NCBI GenBank assembly: GCA_965368085.1
Contig: CBDULP010000006.1
Coordinates: 1-64,000 of the forward strand
DNA from: Peptoclostridium sp965368085
GTDB lineage: Bacteria > Bacillota > Clostridia > Peptostreptococcales > Peptostreptococcaceae
Direction: 5' to 3'
Length of the DNA stretch: 64,000 nucleotides
Below, one piece after another: positions 1 to 8,117 of the stretch. The notes under the pieces were generated by a model. That model saw only the letters and a list, made by a program, of their open reading frames with translations. It ran no database searches and was not told the origin of the DNA. Each line of letters opens with the position of its first letter. Positions within the stretch are counted from its first letter, which is position 1. A program made the translations under genes and the position numbers.

Positions 1-74
1 TGCTCTCCGTTGCTGTTTTTTTGAATTTGTCATTTCACTAACTTAATGACATTGCTGGAAAGGGGCTTTTTTAG

Positions 75-869
75 CTACACAAGATTAAACTTTACTATTA
101 TGTTATTTGCCAATGTTCTGAATGTAAATGACTCCGTAATAAACAACTTCACCTTCTTGGCGCTATGCTCGCTGTATCCTATTGAAAGATCCCTCCCTAT
201 TGTCATCTCAAGGTCCTGATGATCCTGAGGAAGTAAAATGGCATTTTCAACAACATGGCTGAATATTATATCTCCACCTATAATATTTTTTATCCTGTCG
301 GCAAGAGGATATCCATGGACCTTTGAATTTATTCTTCGCCAGCCTTTTTCTCCGACTATCAGTGTAAATGGTTTTTGGGCGAATCCATCTTGGAGCATAA
401 GCATACCTTTTGATATGGCGTCCATTATTTCCTCTTCCCCGTCTTTCATGTCCACCGGAGGATTTTTGCATGCATCGTTAAGCCCTGTTATGCACGCATC
501 ATCAAGCCCGTTGTATATTACATCATCTTCAAATATGGCTATCTTCTTTGTAGCTTCTTCAAGAGATGAAAAATCTATGTCTTTCGCTCCCCTTGCATGA
601 TTGTCGAGCTCCCATCTGTCCAGTTCGAATTCAGCACGAGCTTCTAAAAGAGGCATAACTCTATACACGCCCATTTTCACTCCATCGTGCTCCTTTTTTA
701 CGTCAAGCCTTCCCTCTGCAATTGCAGTATAGTTCCATCCCTTTGGACCATCAACCCGTACAACTTTCCTTGCTGAAAGATAAGTTTGAAGCACCTGCAT
801 AGCCCTGGCGTCTATTTCCATCCAAACTTCATTTATAATAGGAGCCAGTTCCCTCTTTAAAATATCCAT
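75..869 (-). CDS. Encapsulin shell protein (family 1, HK97 fold)
   Basis: Encapsulins self-assemble into hollow protein shells in the cytoplasm that enclose a cargo enzyme. The 264-residue length is normal. The protein matches the classical family end to end: an N-terminal stretch with MDILKRELAPI and the motif GPKGWNY, a central WELDNHARG, and a C-terminal IGRDLSIGYSEH followed by LFITESFTF. The gene lies 53 bp downstream of its cargo gene on the same strand, the usual cargo-then-shell order, so the two are probably cotranscribed. The start has a good GGAGG-type site. The family call is strong; assembly into a compartment is inferred from homology. Confidence 0.96.
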   Translation of the reverse strand: MDILKRELAPIINEVWMEIDARAMQVLQTYLSARKVVRVDGPKGWNYTAIAEGRLDVKKEHDGVKMGVYRVMPLLEARAEFELDRWELDNHARGAKDIDFSSLEEATKKIAIFEDDVIYNGLDDACITGLNDACKNPPVDMKDGEEEIMDAISKGMLMLQDGFAQKPFTLIVGEKGWRRINSKVHGYPLADRIKNIIGGDIIFSHVVENAILLPQDHQDLEMTIGRDLSIGYSEHSAKKVKLFITESFTFRTLANNIIVKFNLV

Positions 870-922
870 ACCAATTCCTCCCTTACAAGCGTTTATAGTA
901 TTTTTAAAAACTGCATATTTAT

Positions 923-1288
923 CTATTTATTTTTCATACTTCCTATTGAGAGTCCCGTGCCGCTTTTAACCGGATTGGAACCAGAAGGTTCATCCTGCTC
1001 ACCCTCTAATTCAGTTATAGGCGCATCCTTGAAAAGATAAGTTCTAAGCTGGGCATCAAATTCGGGCATATTTCTTCTGAGCCATTCAAGAGCCATGCAG
1101 GCATGCTCTATCTCCTCATCCCTGTTATGCGCAAGTATGGCTTTCAAGGTTTCATCATCGGAAGCTGCAACCCTTTGATTGTACCAATTTACAGCTTCGA
1201 TCTCCTCCTTGAGGCTACTCAGCGCCCTCGCTATGTTCTTAGTTCTTTCATCCAAAACGTCTAAAGATTCATGGTAATCCACCGACAT
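923..1288 (-). CDS. Encapsulated ferritin-like protein (EncFtn) with targeting peptide
   Basis: This is a 121-residue ferritin-like cargo. EncFtn proteins dimerise into a four-helix ferroxidase, oxidise Fe(II) and pass it to the encapsulin lumen for storage. Helix 1 carries the EEIEAVNWYNQR signature (about residues 28-39) and helix 2 carries RDEEIEHACMALEWLRR (about 56-72), which supply the metal-binding Glu and His residues. A flexible linker from about residue 95 ends in GLSIGSMKNK, the classic Gly-Leu-Ser-Ile-Gly-Ser-type encapsulation peptide that docks cargo on the shell interior. The shell gene follows directly. The start is preceded by an unusual G-only ribosome site (GGGGGG). Confidence 0.95.
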   Translation of the reverse strand: MSVDYHESLDVLDERTKNIARALSSLKEEIEAVNWYNQRVAASDDETLKAILAHNRDEEIEHACMALEWLRRNMPEFDAQLRTYLFKDAPITELEGEQDEPSGSNPVKSGTGLSIGSMKNK

Positions 1289-1535
1289 TTAAAAACCCCC
1301 CCTATTATAATTTTATTTGCAGCATGAATAATGCAATATATATATCCACTTTGATACCCAAGTGTCGAAAAAGGCAAACAAAAATGGCATATGAGTTAAA
1401 AGGCATCTCTAAATATTCCGAAAATTTCAAATCAAACAACTTATTTTTACGTTGAATAAAGAGCTTTTTTCAGGGGTAACAATTAAACGAAATGATATTG
1501 TCGATTTTATTTTCCAAGCTTGGGGAGGGGTATTT

Positions 1536-1715
1536 ATGAACTTCAAAGAGCAGCAAACGAGAATGTTTAGTGAAAGTATAGCTGAACTGGAAAGAAGCAT
1601 AGATCAGCTGAGGTCACTTGCAGTCCAGAACAGCTCAAACAGGCAGTATGTTGAGGAGATTGTTTCAAGGGCAAAAAAAAATACCAAGGTACTTTCAATG
1701 TTTAATGACATATAG
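1536..1715 (+). CDS. Small hypothetical protein, 59 aa
   Basis: The product is not recognised. The open frame extends upstream to 1452, but the ATG at 1536 has a strong GGGGAGGGG ribosome site just before it, so I choose it. The product is hydrophilic and helical (KEQQTRMFSESIAELERSI, then RQYVEEIVSRAKKNTKVL), with no Cys or His motif. A Rho-independent terminator follows nine bases after the stop codon, which supports a real short transcription unit. It is divergent from the encapsulin operon. Confidence 0.6.
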   Translation: MNFKEQQTRMFSESIAELERSIDQLRSLAVQNSSNRQYVEEIVSRAKKNTKVLSMFNDI

Positions 1716-1723
1716 TTTTACAC

Positions 1724-1754
1724 AAAAAACAGCCTCTACAAAAGGCTGTTTTTT
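1724..1754 (+). terminator. Rho-independent terminator
   Basis: AAAACAGCC and GGCTGTTTT pair around a short loop and are followed by a T run. It ends the small gene at 1536-1715 and also has an A-rich side that would work for the convergent acetyltransferase gene. Confidence 0.85.
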
Positions 1755-1800
1755 ATAGCCATTATGCTTTTGTCGAATTCTAAAGCATAGCTGAAGGCGC

Positions 1801-2982
1801 TTACACATATTCATTAAAAAAATTGTTTCGCTTGCAAAAGAGCTTTTCAAGTGTTTTGAGCGCCAGGGGATTTTTTGATTTAATATGGCCCAAAAACATA
1901 AGCTTTTGAACATCTATGCCCGAAAATGCAAGCTGCGAAAAGGCCGAAACGTCCATTTCAATGTCGCATTCCTCTATATCTATCTTTTTGACATTCATCA
2001 GTCCCGAGATGCATTTAACATTAAAACCCGAATTGTTTTGTCTAACCAGTTCATCGCGTATTCCTATACTGATCTCTTCAAAATCACATTCATTTTTCAT
2101 GCTTTCTATGAAGCCCTGGACGTTTATTACCCTTCCCATCAAAAACAATTTGCTTTTTATGTCGACTCCCTTTCTGATGTTGGGTATGATCTCCAATATG
2201 TGGTCGTCTTCAGAAGTGTTTATGACAATCCTTTCAACCTGTGTGCCGTGTGAATGTATAAAACTTATTATGGATTTTAATGAGTCTATATTTTCATACA
2301 TTATCTCCCTTACCATAAACGTACCTTCGCTTAATGCATAGGCAATATATCCGTCATAGCTGCCATACACATCTTTTGACATGTATATAACTCCGCTTTC
2401 AGATTCAATTTCCTTTATGAAGTTTTCAAAATACACTTCATTCCTAATGGCATATAGATTCTTGCTATTCATACAGTTTGAGTAAACTTTGCAAAGCTGC
2501 TTCATATGGCTATGATCCAACCCGTCTACAGCCTCAAAATTCCTGCTTTTTTTAAATATAGGCAGGCTATCAATTTGCATTGTATATTCTCGCTGGTAGG
2601 CTATGTTTTCAAATCCAAATTTCCTGTATATTCTGTTGTCCACAGGCATCAAAATGCTTACAAGCGTGCCTTCTGCGTACATTTTCTCCATAGCTTCTCC
2701 TAGCAGCATTCCCATATATCCATATCCCCTGTACTGAGGAAGTGTCAAAACTCCTACTATATACGGAACATCATACTCCAGCCCTGAGAGGCTTATACTG
2801 TATTTATTCTTTTGAAGGGACGCCTTTATCTTTCCGTCTTCCCTCAGCACAAGCGTAGTATCTGGACTGTATCTGTTTTCAAAATAGTACTGCACATATT
2901 CTTCCGGATCGTTAAAGCAGTACTTCCACGCTTTTACTACATGTTTTTTATCTCCATCTCTTGCATATTCAACAGACATCAT
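1801..2982 (-). CDS. Eis-like GNAT acetyltransferase
   Basis: This is a 393-residue protein of the Eis / enhanced-intracellular-survival type: two GNAT-like domains followed by a sterol-carrier-like C-terminal domain. The acetyl-CoA binding loop is visible as LPQYRGYGYMGMLL at about residues 80-95, after the VGVLT strand. The family's known members acetylate aminoglycosides or peptides; the substrate here is unknown. The gene starts nine bases after the stop of the DUF2156 gene with a GAGGGTGAT ribosome site, so the two form an operon. Two adjacent ATG codons are possible starts. Confidence 0.85.
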   Translation of the reverse strand: MMSVEYARDGDKKHVVKAWKYCFNDPEEYVQYYFENRYSPDTTLVLREDGKIKASLQKNKYSISLSGLEYDVPYIVGVLTLPQYRGYGYMGMLLGEAMEKMYAEGTLVSILMPVDNRIYRKFGFENIAYQREYTMQIDSLPIFKKSRNFEAVDGLDHSHMKQLCKVYSNCMNSKNLYAIRNEVYFENFIKEIESESGVIYMSKDVYGSYDGYIAYALSEGTFMVREIMYENIDSLKSIISFIHSHGTQVERIVINTSEDDHILEIIPNIRKGVDIKSKLFLMGRVINVQGFIESMKNECDFEEISIGIRDELVRQNNSGFNVKCISGLMNVKKIDIEECDIEMDVSAFSQLAFSGIDVQKLMFLGHIKSKNPLALKTLEKLFCKRNNFFNEYV

Positions 2983-2991
2983 ATCACCCTC

Positions 2992-3888
2992 TTATTTTTC
3001 CAGCACAGAGTATTTTTCGACAAACCTTATTGGATTGTAAGACATCTTGGCTTTTCTAAGGCCTTCTATCCCTATATCTTCCTCTCTGTTTACATACTTT
3101 ATACCCGGAAATTCATTCAAAAGAAACAGTTTGTTAATGGCATTGTAAAGACCCCTTATATTTGAATTTGCCTTTTCAACATGGATTATGACCATATCGT
3201 CATTTACACGGTCTCCCATTGAAAATGCCTCTAGCTTTCCATCTATGAAAATGCCTCCGATTTTCACATCCAACTTGTCATAGTTGTCGAGAAGCTTTTT
3301 TATGGCTATCATCTCGTTTTCAAGGGTTTCATCGGATTCACCCTTTTGAACGCTCCATTCTTGGAGAAATTCTATACATTCCTCAAAATCATCCACTGTA
3401 AGCCTTTTGTATTCATATCTTCCTAAGTAGTTCTTTCTAAAATAGTTGTAGTGGTTTTTCTTCTTGCTGTACTTCCTGCCAGAAAGGCTTCTCAGCTTCT
3501 CTGCGTCGTATACATAGTCGAAATAATCTCTCTCCTCGCGTATTATGAATTTTCCTGGATAATACTCATCTATAAAGTCAGCGAATTCCTTTGTAGCCGC
3601 TCTTACAGAAAATTTCATCCCTTTTTTAGCAAAATACCCATATATGAACTCAAACGCTTTTTTCATATTCTTCTTATCTGAAAGGGGTACAACCGTAAAC
3701 GACTCGTCTTCATACTCTCCAAGAAGAACTATGTAGTCATCACCCCTGTAATACTTTGTATTGTAGTAGTGTTCCCACATGAACATAGTTGTGAAACTGT
3801 ATTCACAAGCTTCGTGGTATCCCTTTTTAAGGTATTGATTTATTATATTCTTGTCTTCTATATCTACTGGTTTGAAAATAACTCTCAA
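2992..3888 (-). CDS. DUF2156 domain protein (GNAT-fold, LPG-synthase-like)
   Basis: The protein belongs to the DUF2156 family, related to the catalytic C-terminal domain of lysyl-phosphatidylglycerol synthases and FemX-like aminoacyl transferases. The N-terminal half (FKPVDIEDKNIINQYL, CEYSFTTMFMW) and the later RKYSKKKNHYNYFRKNY and VNREEDIGIEGLRKAK segments are typical of it. The frame is open to a GTG at 3915, but the best ribosome site (GGAGAG) points to a TTG at 3888, giving about 298 residues. Lacking a membrane domain, it is probably a soluble acyl or aminoacyl transferase. It heads a two-gene operon with the Eis-like gene. Confidence 0.82.
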   Translation of the reverse strand: MRVIFKPVDIEDKNIINQYLKKGYHEACEYSFTTMFMWEHYYNTKYYRGDDYIVLLGEYEDESFTVVPLSDKKNMKKAFEFIYGYFAKKGMKFSVRAATKEFADFIDEYYPGKFIIREERDYFDYVYDAEKLRSLSGRKYSKKKNHYNYFRKNYLGRYEYKRLTVDDFEECIEFLQEWSVQKGESDETLENEMIAIKKLLDNYDKLDVKIGGIFIDGKLEAFSMGDRVNDDMVIIHVEKANSNIRGLYNAINKLFLLNEFPGIKYVNREEDIGIEGLRKAKMSYNPIRFVEKYSVLEK

Positions 3889-4112
3889 CTCCTCTCTCCA
3901 TATATATTCTAACACAAAAATAAAATACCCTCAACCGGTATAGTTTCATTATCTATTGTATATGCAAATATACACTTCATTTAATATAGATATATATAAT
4001 CTCTCTACAATTTGGACAAAGCTGTAAAACAACTATAAAATCCGTTAAGATCTTCATTAAGGGGTAAACATAAAATAAAAAGGGGGATTCCAATTGGAAA
4101 GGACTGTTTCTA

Positions 4113-5057
4113 ATGAAAATCAAGGTATTTACTCATACTGATTTAGACGGCGTTGGATGCGCCATACTTTTAAAAAGATATTACGGCAAGGAAAATACAG
4201 ACTGTGAGTTTTGTGAGTATAACGGATTTGAAAGCAGTATAATCAAATTCATAGACTCTGGAAGATATGCAAATTACGCATATGTGTATGTATGTGATAT
4301 ATCTTTCGGAGAGGATGTTGCCGAAATAATAGATTCAACAAAAAACCTCAAAGCCAGGATCTGTCTTGTCGACCACCATCAAACAGCTGCTTATCTGGAT
4401 AAATATGAATGGGCTGCTGTGCGAGAATACAAAAAGGATGGCTCCAGGCACTGCGCACTGTCTCTGCTTTACGAAATTTTCATGGGAGTCAAAGCGGATT
4501 CTGTGCAGAAAATGAAGATATCCTCTCCCGGAGTAAAATCTTTTATTGAAATTGTAAGACGGTACGACACCTGGGAATGGTGCACTAAATATGAAGATGA
4601 AGAACCTAAAAGGTGGGACGACCTTTTTTATATATACGGAAAAAAGATGTTTATGGACATTGTGCTTAAAAGGCTTGAGATGTTCGGCCATCTGCTCATT
4701 ACAAAAAATGAAGAGCTTTTATTGATCATGGAGGAACGGAAAAGGCAGGAATATATAGAAAGAAAAAATGGTTTGCTTAAAACAATACAGATGAGCGGAT
4801 ACAATGTCGGAGTGGTTTTTGCAGATAGGTATATTTCAGAGCTTGGAAACGAACTTTGCAAATTGAATCCGGATATAGACTTTATTGCAATGATAAACAT
4901 GGACGGATATATATCTTACAGGACTATACGCGAGGACATAAACCTTGGCGAATTTGCGGAAAAATTCGGAGGGGGAGGCCACGCAAAGGCAAGCGGCAGT
5001 CAGATAAGAGGCGCTATAGTATCTAAATTGATTCAAACGCTTTTTCAAAATGAATAG
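4113..5057 (+). CDS. DHH-family phosphoesterase (NrnB-like)
   Basis: This is a 314-residue DHH/DHHA1 phosphoesterase. Motif I is HTDLDGVGCA (residues 8-17), the second metal motif is CDISFGED, and the family-naming DHH triad is in VDHHQTA at about residues 87-93. The C-terminal DHHA1 domain ends with the substrate-binding GGGGHAKASGSQI. Relatives degrade short oligoribonucleotides (nanoRNA) or cyclic dinucleotide products with Mn2+. The sequence most resembles the NrnB branch. GGAAAGGA upstream supports the ATG. A small membrane protein gene follows on the same strand. Confidence 0.88.
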   Translation: MKIKVFTHTDLDGVGCAILLKRYYGKENTDCEFCEYNGFESSIIKFIDSGRYANYAYVYVCDISFGEDVAEIIDSTKNLKARICLVDHHQTAAYLDKYEWAAVREYKKDGSRHCALSLLYEIFMGVKADSVQKMKISSPGVKSFIEIVRRYDTWEWCTKYEDEEPKRWDDLFYIYGKKMFMDIVLKRLEMFGHLLITKNEELLLIMEERKRQEYIERKNGLLKTIQMSGYNVGVVFADRYISELGNELCKLNPDIDFIAMINMDGYISYRTIREDINLGEFAEKFGGGGHAKASGSQIRGAIVSKLIQTLFQNE

Positions 5058-5188
5058 CCAAGCTATAAATGATGATAAAGTATGCAGTAGATGCAGGACT
5101 TACCAATTTATATATACAGGATTGCCATACTGAATGCCTCTTGCGGGGGAGTCTGGAAAGATTAAATGATATTGGAGGTATGAAGATT

Positions 5189-5542
5189 ATGAAAGGCAGC
5201 TTAAGATACAATGAATGGTGGATCAAAATATTCGTATTGATAGCCGTAATGCTGAATCTCGCCAATTTCACTACTTTCGGAGCGCAGTACAGTAACATTT
5301 TAAGGCTTCTTTTGATGATGTCTTTCATAATCTGCGTTTCCGCATACCTAGGGCTCGTATATATATCAACATTTTCATTTGCCGGAACATTTCTGGGGTT
5401 GGTAGTAATGATTATGGACATCATATTGAGCTGGGAGGATGTATCCGGAACAGCATTTTTGGGCAGATCCATAATCTTATTTTGGATGACTGGGATACTA
5501 CTTCAGATAGGTGAATACGTATACAAAAGGGCCCTAAGATAG
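5189..5542 (+). CDS. Small integral membrane protein, 117 aa
   Basis: No family is recognised. The open frame begins at 5069, but GGAGG at 5174-5178 places translation at the ATG at 5189. The product has about four hydrophobic segments (IFVLIAVMLNLA, LLLMMSFIICVSAYL, GTFLGLVVMIMDIIL, IILFWMTGILLQ), consistent with a compact inner-membrane protein. It ends with a basic tail (YVYKRALR). It may be cotranscribed with the DHH gene 130 bp upstream. Confidence 0.6.
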   Translation: MKGSLRYNEWWIKIFVLIAVMLNLANFTTFGAQYSNILRLLLMMSFIICVSAYLGLVYISTFSFAGTFLGLVVMIMDIILSWEDVSGTAFLGRSIILFWMTGILLQIGEYVYKRALR

Positions 5543-5610
5543 GTCTGTACAGTTACCGCTGTCATCTGAGTTTGTTTGTCTTTCGAATGAGAGGATACCG
5601 CTAGCTATGA

Positions 5611-6555
5611 CTATCGAGTGGGTATGACATCGACAAAATTTAGAAAAGCCATTTGATATGCAAAGTTTATAAAATATATAGCTAGAATAGAAAGAACTGC
5701 CACTATTAAGTTTCTGTTTATTGACTGGTTTACTCTATGCAAGTAATTGTTATACGGAGACTCATCAATAACTTTAAATTCGTTCTTCTCTAACACTGCA
5801 GCAACATCTTCGTACTTCATTGTGAATTCGTTATAAGACAGGACAATACTTCCCTTTGTCTTTAGGACATGATTCCAAGCAGGTATCGCCTCCTCTAAAA
5901 GCCCTATTGGACCTCTTGACATTATCGAGACTTTGTCGTGTTTACTTCCGTGTTGAACTCCGTAAGGAAGATCCGATACTATAATACCACATGACTTTTT
6001 CTTCATAATGAGGTTTGCCTTTCTTGTATCCGACGTGAACAGCTGAATTTCTTGAGTCCACTGTTCATTGATTTCTATTCCGTTGACATTAAAACCTCTA
6101 ATGAATCCTTCGTATAAAGTTGTTCCCTTACCACACATTGGATCAAGCAAAGTTATATTGTCACTACCAGTGCCGCATGCACTGAGTGCGAGATTTACCA
6201 TAAGCCTTGTGAATTGCTCGTTAGTCTTGCCGTTATACTTTAAAATTTGAACCATGCTCTCGGAAAATGTATGAAAATCTGGAACATTAATAGGTCTCAA
6301 AAGATTATCTTCCACTATTTCAAGAAGAGCATAGTAAATTGACGAGAATCCTAAAGCTTTAAAATCTTCTTTAAGTTTTCTTTTGGAGCTGAAACATATC
6401 GAAGCTGGGAGTCCTACATCCCCTTCTCCAATTTCATTGATCTCCATACCATACGCACCAGCAATCGCTTTAAGCTCTGATAAAGCAATCTTAAGTGCTG
6501 CGTCAAAATAAATACGATTATGTCCTGGATTCGCAATTATTGCGTATTTATTCAT
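5611..6555 (-). CDS. TRM11-like SAM-dependent methyltransferase with odd C-terminal tail
   Basis: This is a class I methyltransferase of the TRM11/RlmKL-like group that modifies RNA bases. It shows the SAM motif LLDPMCGKGTTLYEG at about residues 135-150, the acidic loop GIEIN, and the catalytic SDLPYG (a variant of the N/D-PPY motif). The ATG at 6555 has GAGGGTG before it, giving 314 residues; an upstream in-frame ATG lacks a ribosome site. The last 25 or so residues after NRNLIVAV form a hydrophobic segment (SILAIYFINFAYQMAF), unusual for a soluble methylase and possibly created by a late frameshift. Confidence 0.8.
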   Translation of the reverse strand: MNKYAIIANPGHNRIYFDAALKIALSELKAIAGAYGMEINEIGEGDVGLPASICFSSKRKLKEDFKALGFSSIYYALLEIVEDNLLRPINVPDFHTFSESMVQILKYNGKTNEQFTRLMVNLALSACGTGSDNITLLDPMCGKGTTLYEGFIRGFNVNGIEINEQWTQEIQLFTSDTRKANLIMKKKSCGIIVSDLPYGVQHGSKHDKVSIMSRGPIGLLEEAIPAWNHVLKTKGSIVLSYNEFTMKYEDVAAVLEKNEFKVIDESPYNNYLHRVNQSINRNLIVAVLSILAIYFINFAYQMAFLNFVDVIPTR

Positions 6556-6671
6556 GTTAAACACCCTCATTTCCTACTATCTTAGTTACCCTTTTGCCCA
6601 TAATAGTATATCACTAATAGAAGGCTCTTCATATACCTGTAATGTGAAAAATCTATACGTCTCTATCGTAC

Positions 6672-6709
6672 GAAGAGCCGATAAGATTTGTTTGTCTTAT
6701 CGGCTCTTC
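6672..6709. repeat. Perfect 15-bp inverted repeat
   Basis: GAAGAGCCGATAAGA (6672-6686) is mirrored exactly at 6695-6709 around an 8-base loop. It lies just beyond the stop of the minus-strand gene at 6739-7302, so it probably stops that transcript, although there is no clear T run. A partial third copy of the arm (GAAGGCTCTTC) lies near 6620. Confidence 0.7.
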
Positions 6710-6738
6710 AAGGCGTTCTTTATTCAATTACAATCACT

Positions 6739-7302
6739 TTAGGATCTTCGCCTCAGGTCATAAAAATATCTGACAATTGGATGTTTCATCTGCATTTCAT
6801 CTTCCATGGCTAATAATCTTTTCTTACCAACTCTTCTATCCACAAGAGCAAGAACATTTAAAAGGATATCCTCGCTTTTCAGGCTTTTCTCAATTGGATC
6901 GGATAAAAAGGCAATTGCAGCTTTCTTGAAATCTGTTTTGCACAGCTGGGCTTGGGCTTTAAGCAGTTCCTTTGAATAGAGTGTGAGCTTGCGGCTTTTC
7001 GCAATAACGACAAGGCGCTCATCGGGTATCTTGTCGCCTGAATCCCTCCTTACTCTTTCGATATCATCAGATGTCACTGGCAAATCCAAGCTCTCATCAT
7101 TTTTGATCTCCTGTTCAGTTTGATACCAGCGGATCGCTGTATCAGCTTTCATATTGAATACTTCTTTTTTATCTACTACAATATAGCACTGCACTGATTT
7201 ATCTGGTGAGTAGCGGTATCCGGATGCCCGGTACTCCACCCTGCCTACAAGCATCGGGCTGAGAAAGCCCTCTAGCTGTTGTTTTAATTTATTCCAGTTC
7301 AT
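6739..7302 (-). CDS. Conserved hypothetical protein, SF0329 family
   Basis: This is a 187-residue soluble protein with no known function. The N-terminal MNWNKLKQQLEGFLSP and the following VEYRASGYRYSPDKS are characteristic of a conserved family I know as SF0329, found scattered in bacteria. The rest is charged and helical, with no catalytic motif I can point to. GGAAGGAGC precedes the ATG. The patchy family distribution suits an accessory gene, and it sits near a recombinase. Confidence 0.7.
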   Translation of the reverse strand: MNWNKLKQQLEGFLSPMLVGRVEYRASGYRYSPDKSVQCYIVVDKKEVFNMKADTAIRWYQTEQEIKNDESLDLPVTSDDIERVRRDSGDKIPDERLVVIAKSRKLTLYSKELLKAQAQLCKTDFKKAAIAFLSDPIEKSLKSEDILLNVLALVDRRVGKKRLLAMEDEMQMKHPIVRYFYDLRRRS

Positions 7303-7385
7303 AATAAGCTCCTTCCATCACTACATTTATAATGTCAATATTTGTTCGCGTAGCTCATATCGTCAAGTGATTCTACCATATACAG

Positions 7386-7634
7386 TTAATATTCTTTTTT
7401 AAGCATATCCCTTACAGATATGTACTCCCCGTTTTCCGAATCATAGAGCTGTCCGTTTGCAAGAAAATCACTGGTCAGCGCCTGAAGCAGTGCATTGAGA
7501 CTCATATTTGCCTCCTTGGCGATTTTTGCAAGTTTTTCGAATTTCGATTCCGCGTCGTGATATGCCTTGGTTATTTTCTTTTCTTTTTTAGGCGCTATTG
7601 TAATTGCAGGTATATATCTCTTTTCGTCGCTCAT
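7386..7634 (-). CDS. Small hypothetical protein, possible ribbon-helix-helix
   Basis: This 82-residue protein has a strong GGAGG before its ATG. The lysine-rich N-terminus (ITIAPKKEKKITKAYH) is followed by FEKLAKIAKEANMSLNALLQ, which resembles the helix-turn-helix half of a ribbon-helix-helix repressor, but the similarity is too weak for a firm call. It is the first gene divergent from the recombinase region and could be a regulator of it. Confidence 0.55.
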   Translation of the reverse strand: MSDEKRYIPAITIAPKKEKKITKAYHDAESKFEKLAKIAKEANMSLNALLQALTSDFLANGQLYDSENGEYISVRDMLKKEY

Positions 7635-7845
7635 ATATTATCCCTCCGTACAAATGTATAACAATCATATATACATTAATAATACTATAAATATATATCG
7701 TATGTAAACAATATAAAAACATTAAACTTTTTATATAAATACTAATGTGTTAAACGTGAAATTACATCGCGATATACATTCACATCACAGAGGCTTTTCT
7801 AAAAGGCGTCAAAATGCACATAATTACCAAGAGAAAACTGTTTAT

Positions 7846-8007
7846 AATTATGGAGAAACAGATTTAAGCGGGTTTTCAGGGTGGCTTTATTTGGCCCAAA
7901 TACGTTTTGAAGAGGGCTTTTGGCCTGTGATTTCAAGGCTTTTGAGGAGGCTAGGGTAAAAACGGCCAAAAAACACGGTTTCTCCATAATTTAATATTAT
8001 GGAGAAA
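7846..8007. repeat. Inverted-repeat element with three copies of a 12-bp site
   Basis: AATTATGGAGAAAC (7846-7859) is repeated in perfect inversion at 7978-7991, enclosing about 146 bp with no supported gene. The right end is doubled: TTTCTCCATAAT (7979-7990) and ATTATGGAGAAA (7996-8007) face each other across a 5-bp spacer. The whole block ends 110 bp before the tyrosine recombinase. It could be a miniature mobile element or a cluster of recombinase crossover/operator sites. Nothing else was seen in the 7635-8117 gap except AT-rich promoter-like DNA. Confidence 0.65.
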
Positions 8008-8117
8008 TAACATATTGAAAATACCATTGGTATTTCACATAATATATATGCTATTATTATATATATACAATTATATAATTAATCATATATATCACATATG
8101 AAAAGGCAGGGAGTATC

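Noticed and set aside
7747..7959. Open frame on the plus strand inside the inverted-repeat element (and its opposite at 7799-7987)
   Set aside because: No ribosome site, no recognisable protein sequence, and both strands are open to the same extent; likely chance within the repeat element.
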